The position numbers and the translations under genes were made by a program. Below the pieces are notes generated by a model, which was not told the DNA's origin, did no database searches, and worked only from the letters and a program-made list of their open reading frames with translations. A stretch of 7,569 nt of DNA from JACQCV01 sp964639675. GTDB lineage: Bacteria; Patescibacteriota; Minisyncoccia; Phycocordibacterales; UBA12445. Below, piece by piece: positions 1 through 4,395 of this stretch; the first letter of the stretch is position 1, and every line of letters begins with the position of its first letter. The DNA lies in contig CAZXEK010000020.1 of assembly GCA_964639675.1 (NCBI GenBank), positions 1 through 7,569 on the forward strand. The letters run 5' to 3'.

Positions 1-56
1 CCGAGCTTGTTGACCATAGCTTCGATCTGACCCATCGTCAGTTCTCCGTACTTCAT
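1..56 (-). CDS. 5' end of array gene 1, unknown function (partial)
   Basis: Only the first 18 codons (MKYGELTMGQIEAMVNKL) plus two bases are in the window; the gene continues past the left edge. The start is chosen because GGAGG (64-68) lies 7 nt upstream of the ATG and a promoter with a long leader lies behind it. The segment IEA..NKL(G) resembles a start I recall from many unannotated Patescibacteria proteins (IEAVWNKLGGEEGVRRFL-type). That is recall, not a search. It is the third cassette of a minus-strand array, separated from the 203-residue gene by two terminators and the 93-bp repeat. Function is unknown. Confidence 0.7.
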   Translation of the reverse strand, partial: MKYGELTMGQIEAMVNKL

Positions 57-235
57 AACAGTACCTCCCTTCCAGCTGCTCGCCAGAAGTTTTACCTCTG
101 CCCGAGGTTAGGGGCTGCGAACGCAGCTTGCCAGAGGACCACTGGTACAGTAGTCATAGCCAGGAAGTACCCAGAGACTGAGAACCTTTTGGCTATGACC
201 ACCTTTACAAGTTAGATATTCAAAGAACTTATTAC
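57..235 (-). promoter_or_regulatory. long structured 5' leader of array gene 1
   Basis: About 179 nt lie between the predicted transcription start and the ATG, with no reading frame of note. Visible inverted repeats are GTCATAGCC/GGCTATGAC (153-161 with 191-199, 9 bp), GCTGCG/CGCAGC (114-119 with 122-127) nested inside CCTCTG/CAGAGG (95-100 with 132-137), and a short GGTAC/GTACC pairing (144-148 with 61-65) that would touch the Shine-Dalgarno region. No T-run follows the large hairpin, so it is not an intrinsic terminator. I do not recognise a known riboswitch class. A cis-regulatory RNA or a stabilising 5' structure are both possible. Confidence 0.45.
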
Positions 236-241
236 AGCGGA

Positions 242-271
242 AGCATAACATATTCAAATGCTGTCTATCAA
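242..271 (-). promoter_or_regulatory. promoter of array gene 1
   Basis: On the minus strand, TTGATA (266-271) and TATGCT (242-247) are separated by 18 nt, which predicts a start near 235. The first four bases of the -35 box (TTGA) are the last four bases of the 93-bp repeat, as at the next cassette. Confidence 0.6.
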
Positions 272-360
272 TGGGTACTCACCAAAACACTTGGGGGTTG
301 AACTCCCAAGTAGAAAGGAGGTATTTAAAAAAATCGGAGGTCGGACCTCCGATTTTAATA
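268..360. repeat. 93-bp exact direct repeat, copy A
   Basis: This is base-for-base identical to 1313-1405 (offset 1045). Read on the minus strand it holds a perfect hairpin with a T-run (terminator 2), the sequence TACCTCCTTTCTA, a second hairpin ACTTGGG/CCCAAGT (289-295 with 305-311), a short tail, and the first four bases of the -35 box of the following gene. It separates array gene 1 from the 203-residue gene. Confidence 0.95.
329..356 (-). terminator. second terminator of the 203-residue gene (inside repeat copy A)
   Basis: The stem AAATCGGAGGTC (minus strand) pairs with its complement across one central base, 331-342 with 344-355, and a TTTT run follows at 327-330. The hairpin is perfect and GC-rich. 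The T-run is on the minus strand, so it stops transcripts leaving the 203-residue gene. Confidence 0.85.
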
Positions 361-439
361 TGGATACTGGATTCAGTAGCAAACAACCTTAATCATCTGC
401 ATATTCACCTACTACCGTTTTGTATAGTAGTAAAATTTA
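361..439. other. 79-bp spacer present only in the left cassette boundary
   Basis: At the right boundary the two 3' repeats are almost adjacent (1405 to 1413); here they are separated by this spacer. It contains two small inverted repeats, TACTG/CAGTA (365-378) and CTACTA/TAGTAG (409-414 with 425-430), and no usable reading frame. It is either an insertion here or a deletion in the other copy; the sequence does not decide which. Confidence 0.5.
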
Positions 440-520
440 TTTGAAAAAGAAAAAACCTCACACCGTTACCAGCGTGAGGTGCCCGAAGAGGGACTTTGTG
501 AAAAGATTGCGACCTAAGGT
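440..520. repeat. imperfect 3'-UTR repeat, copy A
   Basis: This aligns over about 80 bp with 1413-1490. Shared blocks include CCAGCGTGAGG and GGGACTTTGTGAAAA, with scattered substitutions. It carries the first terminator behind the 203-residue gene. Unlike the 93-bp repeat it has diverged, although both lie in the same position relative to a coding sequence. Confidence 0.8.
443..480 (-). terminator. first terminator of the 203-residue gene
   Basis: On the minus strand, ACCTCACGC pairs with GTGTGAGGT around a short loop (455-480, one G.U pair) and is followed by TTTTTTCTTTTT. This is a strong intrinsic terminator 64 nt past the stop codon. Confidence 0.85.
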
Positions 521-543
521 CAAAGGACCAAGGGTCTAAAAGT

Positions 544-1155
544 TCAGAAGCTCCGAGCTCTTAGGGCGGAGCTTGCGAGCAACGCGGGGTTCGTGTCGTT
601 GAAGTTGATGTCCAGCCAGCGGTAGCTCGAATCCCACGCCTTGCCATCCCAATACAGGTAGCGGACGCAGAGGTGCCCGAACGAGTCGCGGTAGATGATT
701 CCCCAGAAGAACGTGGCCTCGCCCTTCCACTCATCGGGGATGAGGTGCGGGTTCTTCAGGTAGAAGTCGAGAAGCTGAGCGCCCATGACCTTCTCGCCTT
801 CGAGGTCGTCCTTGAGGTCGTGTCCCTTGATGAGCTTGCCCTGCTTCTGCTTCTTCGAGAGGTAGAGCGCGAGGTCCTTCGCGTTGAAGGTCCACTTGCC
901 ATTGAAGCGAGAGGCGATTTGGTCGGACTCTCGGATTTCCAAGCCCGCGGGAATCATGGGTGTGGCGTCGAAGTCGATGACCAGGTCAATCACGGACTGA
1001 CGACCCTCGATGATGCGCTGAAGTTCATTCAGTGCCCACGGAAGGGTAATCGTTCCTTCGTTGAGGCGTCTCTTGATTTCGTCCACCTTGCGAGTGAATT
1101 GACCAAGCTCCTCATTCCCGAGTTTGCCGTCGGCGACAGTCTCATGTACCGTCAT
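544..1155 (-). CDS. 203-residue array protein, unknown function
   Basis: ATG at 1155 is preceded by AAAGGAG (1164-1170) with 8 nt spacing. The protein is soluble-looking, with no signal peptide or membrane helix. Residues 15-52 (QFTRKVDEIKRRLNEG through LQRIIEGR) look helical and charged. The C-terminal third is aromatic-rich (EWKGEATFFWGIIYRDS, then VRYLYWDGKAWDSSYRWLD) and ends LLASSALRARSF. I recall KVDEIKRRL..G and FFWGT(I)YRD blocks in unannotated Parcubacteria proteins but know no assigned function. The gene has its own promoter, a leader of about 125 nt and two terminators, so it is monocistronic. A hand count of one 60-base line (781-840) gives 36 G+C, against 18 in a line of the regulator gene (2881-2940). 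That contrast suggests transfer or a different codon selection. Confidence 0.88.
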   Translation of the reverse strand: MTVHETVADGKLGNEELGQFTRKVDEIKRRLNEGTITLPWALNELQRIIEGRQSVIDLVIDFDATPMIPAGLEIRESDQIASRFNGKWTFNAKDLALYLSKKQKQGKLIKGHDLKDDLEGEKVMGAQLLDFYLKNPHLIPDEWKGEATFFWGIIYRDSFGHLCVRYLYWDGKAWDSSYRWLDINFNDTNPALLASSALRARSF

Positions 1156-1280
1156 GATGACAGCTCCTTTCTCCCGATGTTACATCGGGATAGTATGATG
1201 CCTCCACGTTGGGATGCGCATCAAGGTTTTTTGAACTTTTATTTGTCTGTGAAGAGCTAGCTTTTCTTATGTTTTTATCT
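1156..1280 (-). promoter_or_regulatory. 5' leader of the 203-residue gene
   Basis: The untranslated leader is about 125 nt. A perfect 7-bp hairpin, CCCGATG/CATCGGG (1173-1179 with 1183-1189), ends 2 nt before the Shine-Dalgarno sequence AAAGGAG. AAGCTAGCTC (1254-1263, minus strand), about 17-26 nt after the predicted start, recurs in the leader of the 188-residue gene. The rest is A-rich and appears unstructured. Confidence 0.5.
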
Positions 1281-1286
1281 GCTAGG

Positions 1287-1316
1287 AGTATAGCATACTA
1301 TTATCAATTTTGTCAA
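1287..1316 (-). promoter_or_regulatory. promoter of the 203-residue gene
   Basis: Minus strand: perfect -35 TTGACA (1311-1316), 18-nt spacer, -10 TATACT (1287-1292) with an upstream TGC (extended -10). The -35 straddles the boundary of repeat copy B. This is one of the strongest promoters in the window; the predicted start is near 1280. Confidence 0.8.
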
Positions 1317-1405
1317 TGGGTACTCACCAAAACACTTGGGGGTTGAACTCCCAAGTAGAAAGGAGGTATTTAAAAAAATCGGAGGTCGGACCTCCGATTT
1401 TAATA
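1313..1405. repeat. 93-bp exact direct repeat, copy B
   Basis: This is identical to 268-360 and lies between the 203- and 188-residue genes. Hairpin ACTTGGG/CCCAAGT is at 1334-1356 and TAGAAAGGAGGT (plus strand) at 1356-1367. There is no third copy upstream of the 188-residue gene: only TCAATGG at its -35 box remains alike, so the array's right end is near 2275. Confidence 0.95.
1374..1401 (-). terminator. second terminator of the 188-residue gene (inside repeat copy B)
   Basis: This is the same perfect 12-bp stem as copy A (1376-1387 with 1389-1400), with the T-run on the minus strand. Confidence 0.85.
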
Positions 1406-1412
1406 GAATATT

Positions 1413-1490
1413 TTTGAAAAGTAAAAACCTAACACCGGTGCCAGCGTGAGGGGCCCGAAAAGGGACTTTGTGAAAAATGCGATTAAGGAT
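1413..1490. repeat. imperfect 3'-UTR repeat, copy B
   Basis: This is the partner of 440-520. Only 7 bp separate it from the 93-bp repeat here, against 79 bp in copy A. Confidence 0.8.
1419..1451 (-). terminator. first terminator of the 188-residue gene
   Basis: Minus strand: CCTCACGC pairs with GTGTTAGG (one mismatch) around a GC-rich loop, then TTTTTACTTTT. It is weaker than copy A because a mismatch interrupts the stem. Confidence 0.7.
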
Positions 1491-1525
1491 CTAAGTATCA
1501 GCTTAGGGTTGAGTGACTCAGAGCC

Positions 1526-2092
1526 TCAGGGCTTGCAGGGAATGAGAAGCCCACCGTACGAAGCGACGTCGTTCTCAAGGTATTCCAGGTTGGACACACA
1601 CTGCCCATCGTGGAAGAAGAGGATCGGAACGTAGCGGTAGTCGCACGAGTCGCCCACCCAGACACCGTCCGTGTGGGGCAGAACGAGATACAGAAATCCG
1701 GCCGCCCTGAGAGACTTGTACGCCTCACGACCAGCGGGACTGTTGAAGAAGGTGGCAATGCGCTCGCCCTCTTCCAGTGTGGTATCGCAGTTAGAGTCAC
1801 CGGCGACCTGGATCATCTTGTCTCCTTTGATCGCAGGCTGACCCGCCTTGACCACCGGCTTGATCTCGAACTTGGTCTTGCCGATAAACCGACGCGGGTT
1901 CTCCCTGTGGAAGCCCTGTCCGGCGAACTTGTGGTCGGGACCCATGTCGATCTCGATGACGAGATTCGTCGGGATCTTGTTGGCCTCTTCCAGAAGTTCA
2001 GAGAGACGCTTCTCGATCTTGTCGGCCTCGGTGGACTTGCCCACCTTCCGCAGAGTTTCGATGCGAGCTGCCAGATTGTCCGTGTTACTCAT
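1526..2092 (-). CDS. 188-residue array protein, unknown function
   Basis: The start is ATG at 2092 (MSNTDNLAARIETLRKVG...), preceded by AAAAGGAGG (2101-2109) with 8 nt spacing. The frame stays open upstream to 2254, but the -10 box sits at 2246-2251, so that part is leader. Residues 1-35 are charged and probably helical or a short coiled coil (ARIETLRKVGKSTEADKIEK). The middle has strand-rich segments (NLVIEIDMG, FIGKTKFEIKPVV). The end is aromatic (LRAAGFLYLVLPHTDGVWVG, YRYVPILFFHDGQCVSNLEYLE). There is no membrane segment or catalytic motif that I recognise. Layout resembles the 203-residue protein (helical start, aromatic beta-rich end), but I cannot show homology by eye. It is GC-rich, monocistronic, and the right-most member of the array. 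Confidence 0.88.
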   Translation of the reverse strand: MSNTDNLAARIETLRKVGKSTEADKIEKRLSELLEEANKIPTNLVIEIDMGPDHKFAGQGFHRENPRRFIGKTKFEIKPVVKAGQPAIKGDKMIQVAGDSNCDTTLEEGERIATFFNSPAGREAYKSLRAAGFLYLVLPHTDGVWVGDSCDYRYVPILFFHDGQCVSNLEYLENDVASYGGLLIPCKP

Positions 2093-2239
2093 GATGAGAT
2101 CCTCCTTTTCGCATACCTGCTTTCGGCAGTTGCGAGATTTGAGTACCGTTACTGGTGGAAAACTGAATCTGTCTTTATTTTGATACTTATAATGACGAGG
2201 AGCTAGCTTGTCCCGCATTTGCGGTGGGAATTTGAATCT
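2093..2239 (-). promoter_or_regulatory. 5' leader of the 188-residue gene
   Basis: The leader is about 147 nt. An interrupted hairpin, CGCA..CTGC/GCAG..TGCG (2110-2134), abuts the Shine-Dalgarno sequence, as in the next cassette. Further upstream are CCGCA/TGCGG (near 2213-2225) and AAGCTAGCTC (2200-2209), the latter shared with the 203-residue gene's leader. Confidence 0.5.
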
Positions 2240-2245
2240 AGATGA

Positions 2246-2273
2246 ATTATACACGAATGGTCAGATTTGTCAA
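2246..2273 (-). promoter_or_regulatory. promoter of the 188-residue gene
   Basis: Minus strand: perfect TTGACA (2268-2273), 16-nt spacer, perfect TATAAT (2246-2251). The predicted start is near 2239. CCATTGACA is shared with the promoter of the 203-residue gene. Confidence 0.85.
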
Positions 2274-2438
2274 TGGCTAGTATCTTAAATAAAATAGTAT
2301 TACCTTACAAGATAAAAAAGACTTTTTAAGCATCCATCGGTTCTGAAAATCGACACGCCAAGTCACTAAGTTTTTTGTTTCGCCCGTCCGAATGAACTCA
2401 TCCATGCGGGCAGTTCTTTTGCTCCATCTACATCCAAC
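2274..2438. other. intergenic gap at the right end of the array
   Basis: This is AT-rich sequence without a supported gene or RNA. The only structure seen is GCCCG/CGGGC (about 2382-2411) enclosing ATGA/TCAT. It has no T-run, does not fold as a tRNA, and I assign it no role. Confidence 0.4.
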
Positions 2439-2470
2439 AAAAAAAGGCCGCCAGGGCGGACTCTTTTTTA
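2439..2470 (-). terminator. terminator of the winged-helix/PRTase gene
   Basis: Minus strand: TCCGCC-CT-GGCGG followed by CCTTTTTTTG, 5 nt past the stop codon. A-runs on the other side make it potentially bidirectional. Confidence 0.85.
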
Positions 2471-2474
2471 TATA

Positions 2475-3449
2475 CTATACTTCGCTAATAACCTCAAATC
2501 CACTAAAACTTCCTGTAACAACGAGACCTATTACAACCTTAGCAACAGCTTGTTTTTTAACTTTTTTGGCAACCTCGTTAAGAGTTGCACCCGACCCCAA
2601 GGCGTCATCAATAAGTAGCAGAGTATCATAAATCCTAGTCTCATCAACAACTATAGTATTTTTGGCATTTTCGATGCGATCCTCCAGCTTAGTAAGTGTC
2701 TTTTGAGGCACCGTAACTGGAGTCTTTATTTTTACTAGAGAAATAATCGGAAGTGACAAATTAAGTTGACGCTCCGCCTCTTTCATAAACTGGGTCTCAC
2801 GCTTAACTGTTGGGGGAACAAAGCCCACAGCATCCACATTAAATTTTTTTATTATTTTCTCAACATTTGGTCTAATTGTCTCCACTAATTCATTTATCAA
2901 TATCTTATTTTGACTCTGTTTTGCATACAAAAGCAACTGGCCAAGCTTTGTCTTGCCAAAACGCTCTATGCTATAAAAGTCTAGGTAGAAAAGTCTATCA
3001 AGATAAACTTCGTGGAAAGTCTTTTTGATTTTATACATGCCGTCAATGAGCCCGTCTTTTTTATAAAAAGCATATTTTCTTAGGGTTTTTTCATATTCTA
3101 CGGCAGTTTTTCCAACCGGCAAGTTTTGTTTCTTGCACCAATAAACAAAACCATTAAGCCCTTCTGCTCGTTCGCCAGAAGGAGTTATAACAAGAAAATT
3201 ATCTTCAATAATCTTTTTTAAATCCTTGCGAACTACCTCCACTACGACTTGTTTCTGCTCTTGTTTTATAAGATAAAAAACCTTCGGTGGCTTTCCAACT
3301 TTGTAAACCAGGCCTTCTTCAAGAAGATTATTAAGCTGTTTCCGCACAGCTCTTGTTGTAATACCTAAATAATTGGCAAGCTCGTTGCCAGACACCTGCC
3401 CCTTATCAGCTATATAACCTATAATTTTATCTGATGTTTTTACCTCCAC
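2475..3449 (-). CDS. winged-helix / phosphoribosyltransferase fusion regulator
   Basis: 324 residues with a GTG start. Residues about 8-60 form a winged helix-turn-helix (IGYIADKGQVSGNELANYLG, then TTRAVRKQLNNLLEEGLV). The C-terminal half looks like a type I phosphoribosyltransferase, with the PRPP-binding loop LLLIDDALGSGATL at about 277-290 (acidic pair D281-D282, then GSGAT). The best inference is a transcription factor that senses PRPP or a related nucleotide. Bacillus PurR is a precedent for joining these two folds, though orthology is not implied. ComF-like proteins are another relative of the PRTase half. The GTG lies 6 nt after an extended -10 box, which suggests a leaderless mRNA. 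Overlapping 10-bp sites cover the -35 region, pointing to autoregulation. AT-rich (18 G+C in 60 at 2881-2940). Confidence 0.85.
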   Translation of the reverse strand: MEVKTSDKIIGYIADKGQVSGNELANYLGITTRAVRKQLNNLLEEGLVYKVGKPPKVFYLIKQEQKQVVVEVVRKDLKKIIEDNFLVITPSGERAEGLNGFVYWCKKQNLPVGKTAVEYEKTLRKYAFYKKDGLIDGMYKIKKTFHEVYLDRLFYLDFYSIERFGKTKLGQLLLYAKQSQNKILINELVETIRPNVEKIIKKFNVDAVGFVPPTVKRETQFMKEAERQLNLSLPIISLVKIKTPVTVPQKTLTKLEDRIENAKNTIVVDETRIYDTLLLIDDALGSGATLNEVAKKVKKQAVAKVVIGLVVTGSFSGFEVISEV

Positions 3450-3455
3450 GCAAAT

Positions 3456-3464
3456 ATAGTATCA
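3456..3464 (-). promoter_or_regulatory. extended -10 promoter of the winged-helix/PRTase gene
   Basis: Minus strand TGATACTAT: TG, one base, then TACTAT (3456-3461). No consensus -35 is seen; that position is occupied by the 10-bp repeated sites. The start codon begins 7 bases past the last -10 base. Confidence 0.6.
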
Positions 3465-3469
3465 CATAA

Positions 3470-3498
3470 AGTTCCTAGTTCCTAGTGAACTAGGAACT
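3470..3498. promoter_or_regulatory. candidate operator: three AGTTCCTAGT sites
   Basis: AGTTCCTAGT occurs at 3470-3479 and 3477-3486 (direct, overlapping by 3) and inverted at 3489-3498. The last two form a perfect palindrome with a 2-bp centre. The cluster covers the expected -35 region of the winged-helix gene, where a bound regulator would block RNA polymerase. There is no T-run, so it is not a terminator. Confidence 0.6.
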
Positions 3499-3521
3499 CG
3501 TCTTACTGGGCGGGACCTATT

Positions 3522-3549
3522 TTATATCCTAGATCTTTCTAAGATATAG
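3522..3549. repeat. inverted repeat between the regulator and the membrane-protein gene
   Basis: ATATCCTAGA (3524-3533) pairs with TCTAAGATAT (3538-3547) with one mismatch and a 4-nt loop, extendable outwards. No T-run follows on either strand. It may be an operator or a weak 3' structure of the gene that ends at 3586. Confidence 0.35.
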
Positions 3550-3585
3550 CGGGAAATATCGTTTTTATCGGAACATCGTTCCAAA

Positions 3586-3852
3586 TTATTTGACTATCGT
3601 GATTGTATTAAGACCGATTATACCCCCAAAAAACGTCGGAATAAGCATGAACATCACTCCGAGGAAAACCCCGCTCAAAGTACCAAATATGCCTGGACGT
3701 TTCTTGCCACCAACGGGGTTATCAATACCTATAAAACCATCTAGGATCAAAAGGCCCCCAACGGCCTGTTGTGCCGCCGAAAAAGTTGCCGGTCCTCTCT
3801 GCTTATACGGCTCAAGAAAATTTTTAGCAGTTGTCTTTAAACTTGCAAACAT
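3586..3852 (-). CDS. small membrane protein, unknown function
   Basis: 88 residues from ATG at 3852 (MFASLKTTAKNFLEPYKQRG...). The N-terminal half is hydrophilic, followed by a GGLLILDGFIGIDNP segment, a basic GGKKRPG turn and a glycine/phenylalanine-rich helix (GIFGTLSGVFLGVMFMLIP) near the C-terminus. Topology is probably one or two membrane passes. The ATG is chosen because TTGACA (3882-3887), 16 nt, TAAAAT (3860-3865) ends 7 nt before it, which fits a leaderless transcript. An in-frame GTG at 3891 and an ATG at 3861 are alternatives, but neither has a Shine-Dalgarno site at normal distance and the promoter would lie inside the longer versions. I recall similar QQA(V/I)GG..I.DGFIGI(D/E)NP proteins in Patescibacteria, without a known role. 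Confidence 0.6.
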   Translation of the reverse strand: MFASLKTTAKNFLEPYKQRGPATFSAAQQAVGGLLILDGFIGIDNPVGGKKRPGIFGTLSGVFLGVMFMLIPTFFGGIIGLNTITIVK

Positions 3853-3859
3853 TAATGCC

Positions 3860-3887
3860 ATTTTAATAAGCAGGGAAGGATTGTCAA
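3860..3887 (-). promoter_or_regulatory. promoter of the small membrane protein gene
   Basis: Minus strand: perfect TTGACA (3882-3887), 16-nt spacer, TAAAAT (3860-3865). The predicted start coincides with the ATG at 3852. Confidence 0.55.
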
Positions 3888-3923
3888 TCACACAGGCTGG
3901 TTCTATCCCACTCTCCTCTCACT

Positions 3924-3953
3924 AAAATAACCCAGCATTTGCTGGGCTATTTT
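3924..3953 (-). terminator. terminator of the GIY-YIG gene, overlapping its stop codon
   Basis: Stem AAAATAGCCCAGC/GCTGGGTTATTTT (minus strand) with an AAAT loop. In minus-strand RNA the internal 3947/3930 pair is a G.U wobble, and on the plus strand it is a mismatch, so the minus direction is favoured. The last two codons of the gene lie inside the stem. Confidence 0.75.
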
Positions 3954-4210
3954 GTATCTAAACCCCTACTATATCTTTCTATCAAAACCTCTTTCTTTTC
4001 TCTCCGCCATTTTTTGAGCTGGATTTCTCTTGTTCTTGCTTCTGCTAATGTCTTATACTCTTCAAGAAAAACAATATGAAATTTATTGTCTCTTTTGGTA
4101 AATAAGGCCCCGGATCTGCCGTTATGAGTATCTAGTCTCTTTTTTGTATCTTCAGATATTCCGATATAAAGGTCGTTATTGGGATTTTTGATCATATAAA
4201 CATAATGCAT
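3947..4210 (-). CDS. GIY-YIG nuclease-domain protein
   Basis: 87 residues from ATG at 4210. The signature is clear: YVYMI (3-7) in the GIY position, YIGIS (15-19) as YIG, R25 and H29 in KKRLDTHN, and E62 in the helix EARTREIQLKKW. The length fits the short, stand-alone UPF0213/YhbQ-like group. Family members are predicted metal-dependent DNA nucleases; the cellular role of the stand-alone group is not settled. The frame extends upstream to 4282, but that part runs through a REP-like repeat. TACAAT (4217-4222) ends exactly 6 nt before the ATG and no Shine-Dalgarno site is present, so a leaderless start is favoured. It is separated from ssrA by a bidirectional terminator. Confidence 0.85.
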   Translation of the reverse strand: MHYVYMIKNPNNDLYIGISEDTKKRLDTHNGRSGALFTKRDNKFHIVFLEEYKTLAEARTREIQLKKWRREKKEVLIERYSRGLDTK

Positions 4211-4216
4211 CTGGTA

Positions 4217-4222
4217 ATTGTA
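4217..4222 (-). promoter_or_regulatory. -10 box of the GIY-YIG gene
   Basis: Minus strand TACAAT, 6 nt before the ATG. No -35 match is visible; the upstream stretch is a pure A/T run. Confidence 0.45.
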
Positions 4223-4244
4223 AACATTTATTATTAAATAACCA

Positions 4245-4290
4245 GCCCTTCGACTACGCTCTCTCGACGCGGCTCGAGACAAGTCAGGGC
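4245..4290. repeat. REP-like nested inverted repeat 1
   Basis: Outer arms GCCCT/AGGGC (4245-4249 with 4286-4290) enclose CCTTCGACTACGCTC and an inner hairpin TCTCGA/TCGAGA (4262-4267 with 4274-4279). CCTTCGACTACGCTC-type elements with an AGGG partner are common dispersed intergenic hairpins in many bacteria. Confidence 0.55.
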
Positions 4291-4299
4291 ACTCAACTC

Positions 4300-4343
4300 A
4301 AAATAAAAAGTCCAAGATTTTATAATCTTGGACTTTTTATTTT
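4300..4343. terminator. bidirectional terminator between ssrA and the GIY-YIG gene
   Basis: A 20-bp perfect stem (4300-4319 with 4324-4343), loop TTAT, built on AAAGTCCAAGATT, with T-rich tails on both strands. It is the likely end of the smpB-ssrA transcript. No plus-strand gene enters from the left, so the other orientation has no obvious client. Confidence 0.85.
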
Positions 4344-4346
4344 TCA

Positions 4347-4395
4347 CTCGTGGTAACTTGTCCTTCGGGTACCTCAGGATGTGGTTTACCACGAG
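4347..4395. repeat. REP-like nested inverted repeat 2
   Basis: Outer arms CTCGTGGTAA/TTACCACGAG (4347-4356 with 4386-4395, 10 bp perfect) enclose CCTTCGGGTACCTCAGGA. This is a variant of the core seen in repeat 1 (CCTTCG, two bases, TAC, CTC). It lies in the 3' flank of ssrA, with a further hairpin GTTCTGC/GCAGAAC at 4399-4416. Confidence 0.6.

Noticed and set aside
311..330. A plus-strand gene start behind the perfect SD TAGAAAGGAGGT
   Set aside because: The following bases give ATTTAA and then the terminator hairpin; there is no start codon with an open frame.
268..1405. An integron-like cassette array, with the hairpin repeats as attC sites and the Xer protein as integrase
   Set aside because: Integron cassettes are promoterless and their attC folds contain paired R boxes with extrahelical bases; here each gene has its own promoter and the repeat is mostly terminator. 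The recombinase is about 5 kb away and looks like a household Xer protein.
673..2206. Long plus-strand frames (673-1260, 1610-2206, 1848-2183) over the array genes
   Set aside because: They are antisense shadows of GC-rich genes. They lack SD sites and terminators in their direction, and the minus-strand genes have full expression signals.
2093..2254. N-terminal extension of the 188-residue protein to 2254
   Set aside because: It would begin upstream of the perfect -10 box (2246-2251); the strong SD at 2101-2109 fits the ATG at 2092.
2382..2411. A tRNA or small structured RNA in the gap right of the array
   Set aside because: Only a 5-bp outer stem with a tiny inner stem; no T-loop or anticodon-like arms and no promoter or terminator around it.
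4211..4282. 24-residue N-terminal extension of the GIY-YIG protein
   Set aside because: It translates part of a REP-like hairpin and precedes the conserved domain start; the family normally begins with the YVY segment.
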